From positions 2,294,001 through 2,358,000 of the forward strand of contig CP094243.1 of NCBI GenBank assembly GCA_022749655.1: DNA of 64,000 bases. The letters are read 5' to 3'. Shown piece after piece: positions 30,679-43,577 of this stretch. Position 1 is the first letter of the stretch. Every line of letters starts with the position of its first letter. The notes under the pieces were generated by a model that was not told where the DNA came from, ran no database searches, and worked only from the letters and a program-made list of their open reading frames with translations. The position numbers and the translations under genes were made by a program. Origin of the DNA: Xanthomonas phaseoli pv. phaseoli. Lineage in GTDB: Bacteria; Pseudomonadota; Gammaproteobacteria; Xanthomonadales; Xanthomonadaceae.

Positions 30679-30814
30679 GAAGGCAGCCAGCAGGGAGGTG
30701 TCTGCGATTCTTGCCGACCACGCGCCCGGACGCAAAGCATGCATCGCATGGCATGACGCCGACGCAGCGCGTCGGCGTCATGTGCAGATGCGCAGACCTG
30801 CCGCGGGCAGGAGA

Positions 30815-31057
30815 TTACGGATTGTTGCGCACGTGCGGGCTGGTGTGATGCTCGGCGGTGCCATGGTTGTTGCGGAACAGCGGTACCAGCTGCCACAGCG
30901 CCGAGACACCCACCAGCGTGTAGACCACACGCGACAGCAGCGCGTCCTGTCCGCCGAACAGTGCGGCGACAAGATCGAACTGGAACAGGCCGACCAGCCC
31001 CCAGTTCAATCCGCCGACGATAAGAAGCACCAGAGTGATGACGTTGATCGTTTTCAT
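30815..31057 (-). CDS. DUF378 family small membrane protein
   Basis: 80 residues. The family motif INVITLVLLIVGGLNWGLVGL forms the first helix, LFGGQDALLSRVVYTLVGVSALWQL the second; the C-terminal tail is His/Asn-rich (HGTAEHHTSPHVRNN). DUF378 proteins are small inner-membrane proteins of unknown function. The ATG at 31057 starts exactly at the conserved segment. Confidence 0.88.
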   Translation of the reverse strand: MKTINVITLVLLIVGGLNWGLVGLFQFDLVAALFGGQDALLSRVVYTLVGVSALWQLVPLFRNNHGTAEHHTSPHVRNNP

Positions 31058-31422
31058 GAACGCATTCCATGTGGGTTGGGAGGCCCCAGACTCCGCACGC
31101 CCCAGCGAGCAGGCCGTGAGCGTCGCCCACTGGCGGCCTGCGTTGCACACATGTCGCTCACATTCGCCGGCCACGCGTGCGGTGTCTGCGCGCTTGGGCA
31201 TCGGTCGCCAGCCGCACGATGGCCGAGGATCGATGCCTTTGGCAGAGCGGCGACGATCCGACCCTCATAGGGGCGATCTCGCGTCGTTCAGCGCCGAGGC
31301 GAACGATGCAGCGGTGTGCATGTTCGGCCTGATGTTGCCCTGATCCGGCACCGAGTCCGCTTCGGCATCCGCCAGCGCGGCCGCCGAGGACCCCGTACAC
31401 CCATCGTCAGACGATATCGACA
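31058..31422. other. intergenic region without recognised gene
   Basis: About 365 bp between the DUF378 gene and a small putative membrane protein gene. Open frames on both strands show no family signature. It probably holds the DUF378 promoter at its left end. Confidence 0.45.
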
Positions 31423-31746
31423 ATGGATAAGGTCGCGTCCGGTGCGGCAACTGGCTTCGCACGCATGGCCGGCGCGGCGATGGGGATCGCCAAGTTCCTG
31501 TTCTGGGCGGGCATCATCATCGCCATCGTGCTGTTCGTGCTGTTCGTGCTGGGCATGTCGTCGCGTCCATCGACTGCGTGGCTGGGTGGAGCCCATCGCC
31601 GAGCGGCCTTCGCACACAGCGCTGACGTGCACCTGCGCTGCGATGAACAATCGGGCGACTCAAAACCCTCGGCATCTTTCGAACAAAGCCCGCATCGGGA
31701 TCACGCTGTCTGCATGCCGGCAGTGCGTGTGGTTCAGGCTTGCTGA
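31423..31746 (+). CDS. putative small membrane protein
   Basis: 107 residues. The first 48 contain one clear transmembrane helix (GIAKFLFWAGIIIAIVLFVLFVL) after a small Gly/Ala-rich stretch; the remainder (His, Arg, Ser-rich) looks unlike the first part, so the true protein may be shorter with a lost frame after residue 48. No Shine-Dalgarno sequence is clear. Not recognised as a known family. Confidence 0.4.
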   Translation: MDKVASGAATGFARMAGAAMGIAKFLFWAGIIIAIVLFVLFVLGMSSRPSTAWLGGAHRRAAFAHSADVHLRCDEQSGDSKPSASFEQSPHRDHAVCMPAVRVVQAC

Positions 31747-31914
31747 CCCATGCCTTCGTCCCGCGCCGGGGCACCTCATGCGGCATGTTGCAGGCAGGCA
31801 CGGCCCTGCAACATGCCGCATGATCACCTCACACCAAGTCCTTGGAGTGTTTGCCGGCCATGCGCGCGAACTCGTGGAGTTCCACTCCCAAGTTCCGAGC
31901 ACTCTTGGACCGGG

Positions 31915-34030
31915 TTATCTCGTCGTTCGTCCGCCCCAGCCTCGATCGGTTCGGGCTACTCGGGGCCGAAACATGTCCCCGGCTCGGTCCTGCCGCCTTG
32001 ATGTCGATGGCGCACCCTGTGGCTGGCTGGAAGAGGCGCTTGCCTCCTGCGCAGGCAACGCTCTTGCCGCTGCTAGCAGCGCTTCAACGTCATTGCCCTC
32101 CAACAAGGCGTTGACTGCCTTGCTGGCCTTGGTCGCACGGCGCTGGGAGAGCGTTTCATGCATCGCGCCCATGACGCCGCGGCTTACCTGCTTGCCCAGC
32201 CCGATGTCGGTGCTTCCCTCGCGACGGTTGTTCTTGATGGTGATGGCGGTGTGCTGGTTCAGGGCGCCAACGGTGGCCATGCCCCGGATATCGCCGACAC
32301 CGCCAGGCTTTGCGCGATCGGAACATTGCGGGTCCCGCCCTGTGCGGCCGAAACGAGTTTGCTGATCACCGAGGATGCGGCGCTGCCCAGGAAGACCAGA
32401 TGGAACATCTGGCCGATGCGCTGTGCGGTTTGCGCGGTGAACTCGAGATAGTTGTATTTCTTGGCGATATTGTTGAACAGCTGCTGCGACAGCACGGATT
32501 TTTCGGCACCGATAAGCAGCTTGGATGCGGTGCCGTTCGGGTCGATTTCGTCGAGCCTGCCCTCACGCAATGCCTCAAGGTCGTTGCGCAGCAAGCGCAG
32601 GTCCTGCATTGCCTTGCTGGCGTCGCCGGCCTCGATGTCGCGGTCGTCTGCCGTGATTGCGCCGCGCTGCGCATCCTCTGCTGTCACCGCATCCGCCAGC
32701 AGCTTCTCCAGCTCGGCGACCCCGGCGGTGACGCGCTTGACCAGGGCTTGGGTGGGCGACTGGATCAGGCTGCGTAGTTTGTCGGCCTTGATGTCTTCTG
32801 CGCTGACCGCCGTGCCGCTGGCCAGCTTCTGCTTGCCTGCGGCGGTCAGTACGTCGGCGTACAACAGGTTGAGCTTGTTGTTGGCTTCCTGCTTGGCTTG
32901 CTCGTCGAAACCGGCGGCCACATGTTGCGCAGCCGTCATCAACATCGCGCCAACGGTCTGCGCCGTCGGCGACAGCGCACGCATCGCGCCTGTCTTGCTG
33001 AGCAGCCCCAGCGTGCTGGCGACCGGCGAACGCAAGATGCGTGGAATGGCCTGCCAGCGGTTGCCTTGCCACTGGCGATCGTGCGCGCCCTGGGTCATGA
33101 CGAAATCATGCTGGGCCTGGTGCAGCTCCTTCTCTGCTGCGAGCAAGACGTCGGCTGCCGCCTTGCGTTGTTCAATTGAGGAATTTGGATCCCCTGAATC
33201 TCGCGAAACACGTCGCAGGCTTTGGCGAACGTTTCGATCTTTTCCTTGAGGGCGTGTGCCAGTTCGGGGAGCCAGTGCTTGTCGTTGATCTGCTTCTTGT
33301 CCGGCACGATGACGTGAGCGCCGTGTTCGCGAATCGACTCGCACAGGCTGACAACCGCCGATTGTTGGCCGGCATTCACAGGTGCGGCGACCAGCAGCAT
33401 GGTCGCCAGGCCGAACCCCGCGCCGGCCCACGGTTGGCGTGTCGCATAGTTGATCCACGGCGAGACGATGTACTGCATGGCATTGGTGAGGAAGCTGCCG
33501 CTCGGGTTGGGCAGGCCGGAAAGCAGCGCGGTGCGCCGCAGCGTGGCCACGTCGTGTTCGTTCAGCCCCTGCGCCTTGTACCAATCGCTCACATCGTGTT
33601 CGCTGATGCGGCTGACCAGGTCCGCATGCGTGGCCGCGCGTGCCTGCGCACCCGTGGTGCCGGGCGATTTCATCGGCCTGAGCCTGCTGATTAGATCGGC
33701 CGCCAAGTCCGGTGCGATTGCGCGTGCATTGTCCGAGGCCAACTGCTGACGAAGCCGTGCCAGCGTCGCCTTGGTTGCAGTCGATGAGGTGACCGGTGGC
33801 GGAGCGAGGGCAGGTGCGTCTTGCTCGGGCCTGGCTAGCAGCGCCCCTAACGTGGTTCCGCTATTGCGCCTGACGGGCGCGCGCCCAAGTGGGCTGAGTG
33901 CGGGATCAGGCGCGGATTGCGGGATGACCGCCGCAGAGGTGGAGGCAATGGCGAGCTCTGTCTCCTGGATCTCAGGCGAGTGCGTCCTCGCACTGCGGCT
34001 GGCCGGATCGACGGATGCGGATGACTTCAT
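31915..34030 (-). pseudogene. candidate type III secretion effector (XopF-like?), frameshifted twice
   Basis: The start ATG at 34030 is preceded by AGGAGAT. The first about 100 residues are rich in Ser, Thr, Ala and Pro and nearly free of structure (MKSSASVDPASRSARTHS onward), typical of effector export signals. The rest is helical, with two hydrophobic segments (GFGLATMLLVAAPVNA and FHLVFLGSAASSVISKLV). Breaks are at 33191-33194 (adding one base to CCCC restores IQGDPNSSIEQRKAA) and 32282-32285 (same fix restores ISGGMATVGALN). Repaired length is about 705 residues. It has no catalytic motif I recognise. The family guess rests on size, composition and genomic position and is not firm. Confidence 0.55.
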
Positions 34031-35240
34031 CGGGATATCTCCTGACGTGGATACGGCAGATAGATTGCTTGCGTACCAGACGATTGGTGCGCATCGCATG
34101 GGATTGCATCGCAGATGCCGTGGAACCTTCCACCCTTGGCGGGGTTCCTGGTGCAATCCTGAGCCTGCCGGTAGTGATGGAGGCGAGGTGGTGAATGCAC
34201 GGCGCGAAAATTGAACTACCAGAGCGCTATGCCGCCTGTCTGCACAGCAGATCTTCTATCGCCGTACGCGAACCAAATGAGGTTCCGAAACGGCGCTTGG
34301 TCCGCATCAATGTGGCGTACGTGACAGAGCGCGGTCTTTTAAAGGCGCTGGAGTTCGGCCGTTGGCCGGTCTCTGTCTCGTCAGCAGTCCCCCGGATGCG
34401 CGTCCATGGCGAGCAGGTCGGCGTGGGTACAGGCCAACACAGGTGCTGCGCTTCAGGACTGCGGCAACGAACCGCGCCACGCGATGGTCATTCAAGACGG
34501 GCATGACCTGAGGTGCCGGAACCCGTGTGGCCACTACAGCCTTCATAGCTGACTTGAGTAAACAGGCAAGCGTGCGCATTTAGCGAGTGACGTCAGGCTC
34601 GCGCTTCGTGCGTTGCGCCGCCGATTCGCGCTTTTTTGCGGTGGTTGGGCGCTGACAGTGACACTGCTCGGGTCTGGCGAATGATTCGCCGCCAAGACAG
34701 GGCCGTGGCGTCCGGAAGCGGGCGAATCCTCCCACGCTGCATCAGCGCGCGGAGCGCCAGCATCGCGCTGGACGGCATCCAGGCGACCGGCCGGTGGCTC
34801 TTTTTCGGCGACGCAGCGGTCTTGCGCAGCGCGTTGTGGCGCCGCTTGCGAACGCCTGAAGGCGCAACTGCGTGCAGGTCTGAAGGATCGCCCGTTTGCA
34901 GAGCCGTCGGACGAGCAGCTCGCAGTGCAGGCGGAAAACGTGCAATGGGCGGATACCCGTTTGCAGGAGCGTATTTAAGCGTTCGGTGCGGACGCCGCCT
35001 AGGAAGTTGCCGCCGAGATGAAGGCGGTCGGCAGTAAGGCGTCGCTTGCCCATTGCGTATGAAAGTTTCAGATCGTTTTTCGTTGGCGCGGTGCGGACGC
35101 CGCGGTTCCGGCTGCGGCGCCTGCAGCTGGTCGTGAGGGCATGCAGGTTTCGCGCCGGCATCATCCGTTGCGTGAGCAGCGAGGCGAGCGAAGCATGCAT
35201 CGCCGCATCAGCTGGCATGGCAGCATCACGGCCGTCATCC
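34031..35240. other. gene-poor region with a decayed coding remnant
   Basis: About 1.2 kb upstream of the effector candidate, lower in GC than its surroundings, with no intact gene. On the plus strand at about 34847-35060 one frame reads like real protein (CERLKAQLRAGLKDRPFAEP and AENVQWADTRLQERI, then AFGADAA and EVAAEMKAVGSKASLAH) but is cut by in-frame stops at 34976-34978 and about 35003. This looks like a truly decayed gene, since in-frame stops rather than frameshifts break it. The origin is not recognised. Confidence 0.5.
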
Positions 35241-35690
35241 TCAGCGTGCCGGCTTGCGTTTGACGTAGAGCTGCTTGCGGACCTGTGCGACCACTTCGCC
35301 GTCGCGGTTGTAGACCGTGTTCTCGAACCAGCGCAGATGTTTCTCGCCGTTTGCGGTGGCCTGGCGCAGTTGCGCCAGCACGCTGTCGTCGATGACGAAA
35401 TCCGCCGTTACCGTGCCGCGCCCGGGCTTGACGAATTCGATGCTGCCGGCCTTGTCCCACACGTAATAATCGCGGCCCAGGTTCTGCATAGTCAGCAGCA
35501 TCCAGAACGGGTCGGTCATCGCAAACAGGCTGCCGCCGAAATGGGTGCCGACGTAGTTGCGATTCCACGGGCGCTGGCGCAGCTCCACCCGCGCAAAACG
35601 GTAGTCGGCCGAGAGCACGGTGACGTGGATGCCGGCGAACAAGAACGGCGGCCACAGATTGATGCCTAACTTGAACAACGATGCGCGCAT
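35241..35690 (-). CDS. DUF4442 hot-dog-fold thioesterase-like protein
   Basis: 149 residues. The pattern of a hot-dog thioesterase relative is visible: NLWPPFLFAGIHVTVLSADY, RNYVGTHFGGSLFAMTDPFW and FVIDDSVLAQL. DUF4442 proteins are close to PaaI-type acyl-CoA thioesterases, but function is untested. The ATG at 35690 is chosen because AAGGA lies 12 bases upstream; the open frame continues seven codons further to a TTG. Confidence 0.82.
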   Translation of the reverse strand: MRASLFKLGINLWPPFLFAGIHVTVLSADYRFARVELRQRPWNRNYVGTHFGGSLFAMTDPFWMLLTMQNLGRDYYVWDKAGSIEFVKPGRGTVTADFVIDDSVLAQLRQATANGEKHLRWFENTVYNRDGEVVAQVRKQLYVKRKPAR

Positions 35691-35891
35691 GCGGGCCTGT
35701 TTCCTTGGCAAGGGACGTGCTCAGCATAACATTCGCATGCGTATGGAGGCTTGCCGCATGCCGACATCGAGACGGTCGTGTTCGTACTGCGAGCAGTCCA
35801 GACGGTGGGTCATCTCCGCTTACGCAGTCGCATGGTGTGCATTGCCGCTTGGTGCACACCGGGCAAGAGCCCACCGTGGTGGTGCAGCCTT

Positions 35892-35987
35892 CGTAGAAGC
35901 GGACCTGGCCGCGACGGCGCGCTCCCCGTGAATCCCTTATCGGGGACTGGCGAGTACCGCCTGGTCGCGGCCGGGGCCGCTCCTACG
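35892..35987. repeat. REP/ERIC-like inverted repeat (GTAGGAGCGG type)
   Basis: Arms 35892-35915 and 35964-35987, 24 bases each, 21 of 24 complementary, built on CGTAGRAGCGG...CCGCGAC. This palindromic motif is common between genes of Xanthomonadaceae. A second small hairpin, GTGGCGC with its complement (35995-36012), lies just after the end of the thioredoxin gene. The rest of the 330-bp gap is unremarkable. Confidence 0.7.
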
Positions 35988-36018
35988 TGTCCGTGTGGCG
36001 CCGCAGCGCCACTGGCTG

Positions 36019-36876
36019 TCAGAACACCAGCGCCGACATCTTGCGACGATAGCGGCCGACCAGGTCTTCGTCCTCGATCACGCGGAAGGCATCGATCAGG
36101 CTACGGCGCGGCAGGTTGTCGTCGAAGCTGCGGTCCTGGCGCAGCATTTCCAGGAACTGCTCCAGCGCCGCTTCGTCGTTGCCGTCGAGCAGGTGGCGCA
36201 CGCCGAGCAGGTGACGGGCGCGCAGGTCGGCGCCGTTGGCATCCACGGCGGCCTGCAAGGCGCCGGCGTCCGGGGCGTCCTTGAGGACGTTGGCAAAACT
36301 CAGCCGCGCCTTGGTGCGCACCGCGCGATCGTCGGTGGCCAGATTGGCGGGCAGGGCATCGATCAACTGCTCGGCCTCGGTGGTGTCGCCGGTCTTGAGC
36401 AACGCCAGCGCCAGGTCCAGCTTGAGTTCGTCCTTGTCCGGTTCGGCGGCGACCGCTTCACGCAGCGCCGCGGCCTGCGCCTGCGGGTCGAGCGGCGCCA
36501 GCGGCACCTCTTCGGCCACCTGCGGCTCGGCCGGCAGCACGCCGTGCTGGGTCAGGAATTCGCGCACCTGGCCTTCCGGCATCGCGCCAGGGAAGCCGTC
36601 GACGATCTCGCCGCCCTTGACCAGGAACACCGTCGGCACCGAACGGATCTGGAACGCCGCGGCGATCTGCTGTTCCTTGTCCACGTCGACCTTGCCCAGC
36701 TCGAACGCACCGTTGTACTCGCCGGCCAGCTTTTCCAGGATCGGCGTCAGCGACTTGCAGGGGCCGCACCAGGTGGCCCAGAAGTCCACCAGGACCGGTG
36801 TGGTCAGCGATTTCTGCAGGACCTCGGTCTCGAAGGTGTCGGTGGTGGCATCGAATACATGCGGCTTGTCGGACAT
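36019..36876 (-). CDS. cnoX: CnoX/YbbN-like thioredoxin with TPR region
   Basis: 285 residues. The N-terminal thioredoxin domain (about 1-110) has the full redox site WCGPC at 36-40 (DFWATWCGPCKSL), unlike E. coli CnoX whose site is SQHC. The remainder is a TPR-like helical repeat region (DEAALEQFLEMLRQDRSFDD, SLIDAFRVI and similar). In E. coli CnoX protects proteins from oxidative aggregation and hands them to chaperones. A chaperone-redoxin role with real reductase activity is inferred. The ATG at 36876 starts the conserved MSDKPHVFDA. Confidence 0.88.
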   Translation of the reverse strand: MSDKPHVFDATTDTFETEVLQKSLTTPVLVDFWATWCGPCKSLTPILEKLAGEYNGAFELGKVDVDKEQQIAAAFQIRSVPTVFLVKGGEIVDGFPGAMPEGQVREFLTQHGVLPAEPQVAEEVPLAPLDPQAQAAALREAVAAEPDKDELKLDLALALLKTGDTTEAEQLIDALPANLATDDRAVRTKARLSFANVLKDAPDAGALQAAVDANGADLRARHLLGVRHLLDGNDEAALEQFLEMLRQDRSFDDNLPRRSLIDAFRVIEDEDLVGRYRRKMSALVF

Positions 36877-37081
36877 GGGCTTCCAGAAGTTAAGTACGGC
36901 GACAGTGGGAGGTAATGGTGGCAAACGCGGCTGACACAAGCCTAGCGGCAATGACGCGCGCACGTGCCCGGGTCAGGCGCCTTCCGCATGGCCGTGTGAG
37001 CACCGGGGTTCACGCCGCGCCCGACCGGCATGACAATGCCGCGTCCTGGCGGCGCTTCGCGCCCCGTGTTGGAGTAAGCCA

Positions 37082-40408
<3,327 letters not shown>

Positions 40409-40960
40409 GCCGCGCTGATCCGGCCGGTGACCTTCGCCGGCCCGGGCAGTGCGCCGGATCGGTGTAGCGACGCGGCGGTGGCGAGAGTGTTCCGGCGCGG
40501 TCAGGACGCATCGGTGATAGTGCCGCTGCAGCGACTGCACGCTGCACCGACGCGCGAATTGCGGCGTGCTGCTGCGACGGCTCTGGCGATGCACCGCATG
40601 GGCGCGCGGCAAGCCGGAAGGCGAGGGTGATCGGCGAGAAGTGCCAGGCGTCTGCGGCGTTCATTCCATCGGTGCATGACGATGCGCCGCCGGGTTTAGC
40701 AAGATCACTGCATCGGCGCGGGGCGTGGCTTAGGTGGGCACGGCTTTCGTTTTCGACATCGCATGTACTGGCGCGCACGATGCATTTGTAGAGTTTTGGC
40801 CGTGGTTGCCGACGATTGGTTTCACCGGCGCGTGGCGACGCGTTTTTTCATTCCTGGGGCGCCGCAGTGTTTCGCGGTGTCCTCTCAAGCCCCGTTCACG
40901 CGGTCTCGGGCAGGCTAGCCGCCTGTTGCCGCCGCCGGGGCGCTCATCCAGACTGTGCCC
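40409..40960. other. intergenic region between leuS and lptE
   Basis: About 550 bp without a supported gene. This gap is longer than expected for a leuS-lptE neighbourhood and shows no repeat or hairpin that I could recognise. Short open frames lack family signatures. Confidence 0.5.
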
Positions 40961-41605
40961 ATGATTCGATTCCCTACTGCCTTCGCTGCGTCCCTCGTGC
41001 TTGTCTCAAGCCTCACCGCCTGCGGCTTCCATTTGCGCAATTCGCTGGCGTTGCCGCCGGACACACCGGCGGTGAAGGTGCAGTCCGCCGTGCAGTACAG
41101 CGAGCTGGCCAAGCTGTTGCGGCGTGGTCTCAGGGCCTCCGGTGCCACGCTGGCAGATGAAGACGCCAAGACCGGCTTTGCGCAGGTGCAGGTGTTGTCC
41201 GAGCGTTGGGGCGACCTGCCGATCGCCATCGATAGCCAGGGCCGCGCCCAGGAATACAGCCTGCGCTACGCGGCCATTTTCACCGTCACCACTGCCAATG
41301 GCTCGGTGCTGGTGCCGCAGCAGGTGATCGAGCTGTCGCGCGACTACGTGTCGCCACCGGTGGACGCCACCGGTACGGCAACCGAGCGCGAAATCCTGGC
41401 CGACGAACTGCGCAAGGACATGTCGGCCTCGATCCTGCGTCGTATCGACAGTGTGGTGCGGGCACGCCTGCAGCGCGGCGAAGGTCTGGAAAGCACGCCG
41501 ACCGCGCCATTGCCGCCGGCCCCTACGGCGCCGGCGCAGCCCACCACGACGCCCGAATCCAGCGTGCCGGCGTCGTTGCCGCCCGCGCCCACGTCGGGCA
41601 ACTGA
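40961..41605 (+). CDS. lptE: LPS-assembly lipoprotein LptE
   Basis: 214 residues with the lipobox LTAC (Cys21), then GFHLRNSLALPPDT, the hallmark start of mature LptE (RlpB). The C-terminal 45 residues are a Pro/Ala/Thr-rich tail (TAPLPPAPTAPAQPTTTPE) that extends beyond the E. coli protein. LptE plugs the LptD barrel in the outer membrane and helps insert lipopolysaccharide. A GTG at 40955 in the same frame would add only two residues. The holA start follows 22 bp downstream; the two genes form the head of a housekeeping operon. Confidence 0.93.
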   Translation: MIRFPTAFAASLVLVSSLTACGFHLRNSLALPPDTPAVKVQSAVQYSELAKLLRRGLRASGATLADEDAKTGFAQVQVLSERWGDLPIAIDSQGRAQEYSLRYAAIFTVTTANGSVLVPQQVIELSRDYVSPPVDATGTATEREILADELRKDMSASILRRIDSVVRARLQRGEGLESTPTAPLPPAPTAPAQPTTTPESSVPASLPPAPTSGN

Positions 41606-41627
41606 GCCGCGCCCCGCGTTTTCGGTG

Positions 41628-42656
41628 ATGGAACTTCGCCCAGAGCAGCTGGCCGGCCAGTCCAGCCAGCCATTGCAGCCGGTGTATCTGATCGCCGGCC
41701 CCGAGACCTTGCGTGTGCTTGAGGCCGCCGATGCCGTGCGCGCGCGGGCGCGCGCCGAAGGCATCGGCGAACGCGAAGTATTCGATGCCGATGGCCGCGA
41801 GTTCGACTGGAACCAGCTCGACGCCAGCTTCAATGCGCCCAGCCTGTTCAGTCCGCGCCGCCTGGTCGAAGTGCGCCTGCCCAGCGGCAAGCCCGGCAAG
41901 GACGGGGCCGAGGTCATCACCCGTTTCTGCGCCAACCCGCCGCCGGACGTGGTGCTGCTGATCACCGCCAACGACTGGAGCAAGGCGCACCACGGCAAGT
42001 GGGCGGAGGCGGTCGGTCGCATCGGCACCATCGCGGTGGCCTGGGCGATCAAGCCGCACGAACTGTCCGACTGGATCGAGCGCCGCCTGCGCGCGCACGG
42101 CCTGCGCGCCGACGCTGCTGCCGTGCAGCGCCTGAGCGAGCGGGTGGAAGGCAACCTGCTCGCCGCCGCACAGGAAATCGACAAGCTTGCCCTGTTGGCC
42201 GACGGCAAGACGCTGGATCTGGAGGCGATGGAATCGCTGGTCGCCGATGCCGCGCGCTACGACGTGTTCCGGCTGGCCGAAACCACGTTGTCCGGGCAGC
42301 CGGCCGCGGTGATCCGCATGCTTGCCGGCCTGCGCGGCGAAGGCGAGGCGGTCGCCGCGCTGATGCCGATCCTGATCAAGGAACTGCTGCGCACCGCGTC
42401 ATTGGCGAAGGTGCAGGCCAACGGCGGCAACCTGGCCGCCGAAATGAAGGCGCAAGGGCTGTGGGAATCGCGCCAGGCGCCCTTCAAGCGCGCGCTGCAG
42501 CGTCACCCCGAACCGCGCCGCTGGGAACGCTTCGTCGCCGAAGCCGGGCTGGTCGATCGCATGGCCAAGGGCCGCGCCGACGGCGATGCCTGGGTTGGTC
42601 TGGAGCGCCTGCTGGTGGCCGTGGCCGAAGCCCGTGCGGTGAGATTGTTGGCGTGA
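41628..42656 (+). CDS. holA: DNA polymerase III subunit delta
   Basis: 342 residues. Matches delta: QPVYLIAGPETLRVLEAADAVR at the N-terminus, the FSPRRLVEVRLPSGKPG segment, SDWIERRLRAHGLRADAAAV and GNLLAAAQEIDKLALLA in the middle domain, then FRLAETTLSGQPAAVIRML. Delta opens the beta sliding clamp as part of the clamp loader. The ATG at 41628 precedes the conserved region by about 18 residues. The stop codon overlaps a GTG that could start nadD in the next frame. Confidence 0.95.
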   Translation: MELRPEQLAGQSSQPLQPVYLIAGPETLRVLEAADAVRARARAEGIGEREVFDADGREFDWNQLDASFNAPSLFSPRRLVEVRLPSGKPGKDGAEVITRFCANPPPDVVLLITANDWSKAHHGKWAEAVGRIGTIAVAWAIKPHELSDWIERRLRAHGLRADAAAVQRLSERVEGNLLAAAQEIDKLALLADGKTLDLEAMESLVADAARYDVFRLAETTLSGQPAAVIRMLAGLRGEGEAVAALMPILIKELLRTASLAKVQANGGNLAAEMKAQGLWESRQAPFKRALQRHPEPRRWERFVAEAGLVDRMAKGRADGDAWVGLERLLVAVAEARAVRLLA

Positions 42657-42797
42657 GGGCTAGGGACGCCGGGACCCGGGACCCGGGACCGGGGAGCCGG
42701 GAAGGGCAGGGTGACCGGCAGCGAGCCCATTCCGACCAGCTTGCGCAGGCCAGCCCTGCAATCAGCTCTTCCGGATCGCAGGAACAGCAACACTCCC

Positions 42798-43521
42798 ATG
42801 CCGACCACGTTGCGGACCCTGGCTCTTCCGATTCCCGAATCCCCAATCCCGATTCCCAGCTCCATCTTTATTACGGCGGCACCTTCGACCCGATCCCCCT
42901 GGGCCATTTGGCCATCGCCTGCGCGGCGCGCGACGAACTGGGCGCATGCGTGCAACTGGTGCCGGCCGCCGACCCGCCGCATCGCCCTGCACCCGGCGCC
43001 ACCGCCGCGCAGCGTGCGCAGATGCTGCAACTGGCGCTGGCCGACTATCCAGGCCTGCAACTGGATACCCGCGAACTGCAGCGCGCCGCGCAGTGCGATG
43101 CGCCGTCCTACACGGTCGATACCTTGCGCGAGCTGCGCGCCGAACTCGGCCCTGCAGCGCCGATCGCCTGGTTGCTCGGCGCCGATGCCTTCGTCGGGCT
43201 GCACCACTGGCATCAGTGGGAGGCGTTGTTCGGGTTGGCGCATTTCGTGGTTGCCGCCAGACCGGGCACGGCCTTGGCGCTGGCCGACGCCCCGCAGCTG
43301 GCCGCGGCGGTGCAGGGCCGCTGGGTCGCTGGCGCGGACGCGCTGGTCGGCGCGCCGGCGGGCTGCCTGTATCTGCTGCATCAGCCACTGCGCGGCGAGT
43401 CGGCCAGTGCGGTGCGCTCACGCATCGCCACCGGCGCGCACTGGCAGAGTCTGGTGCCGCCCCGGTGGCCGGAATGATCCAGCGCGAAGGCCTGTACCGT
43501 CGCGTCCGCCCGGCTACCTGA
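42798..43521 (+). CDS. nadD: nicotinate-nucleotide adenylyltransferase (frameshift near C-terminus; start unclear)
   Basis: Family hallmarks: YYGGTFDPIPLGHLAIA near the start, LLGADAFVGLHHWHQWEALF and the C-terminal SASAVRSRIATG. It makes NaAD from nicotinate mononucleotide and ATP. Two problems are visible. The C-terminus is shifted at 43460-43463: adding one C restores LVPPPVAGMIQREGLYRRV and a stop at 43519-43521. The N-terminus is encoded by dispersed repeat (42829-42863) and the conserved frame has no ATG there; either an in-frame GTG at 42653 is used or another base is lost after the ATG at 42798. The catalytic motif reads PLGH instead of H-x-G-H. Confidence 0.85.
42829..42863. repeat. 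dispersed repeat, GATTCCCGAATCCCC type, in nadD 5' region
   Basis: Units CGATTCCCGAATCCCC and AATCCCGATTCCC in a row. Same family as the copies near rng/yhdP and tldD/yjgA. In the conserved nadD frame it encodes SDSRIPNPDSQ directly before the catalytic LHLYYGG segment. Confidence 0.8.
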
Positions 43522-43577
43522 ACACGCGTCCGCACGGACCGGCCTATAATTCACGCCAATTCCATCGAGTTGCCGCT

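Noticed and set aside
34268..34289. Possible HrpX plant-inducible promoter box (GCGAA and CCGAA on the plus strand, i.e. TTCGG...TTCGC on the minus strand) upstream of the effector candidate.
   Set aside because: The spacing is 12 bases, not the 15 (or 8) of known PIP boxes, and no -10 element at the right distance was seen.
34636..35037. A 133-residue open frame in the gene-poor region as a gene.
   Set aside because: Its translation is Arg/Ser/Ala-rich without family features and overlaps the better-supported decayed remnant in another frame.
40734..41160. Short open frames between leuS and lptE.
   Set aside because: No ribosome-binding site, no family motif, and they overlap the lptE signal region in other frames.
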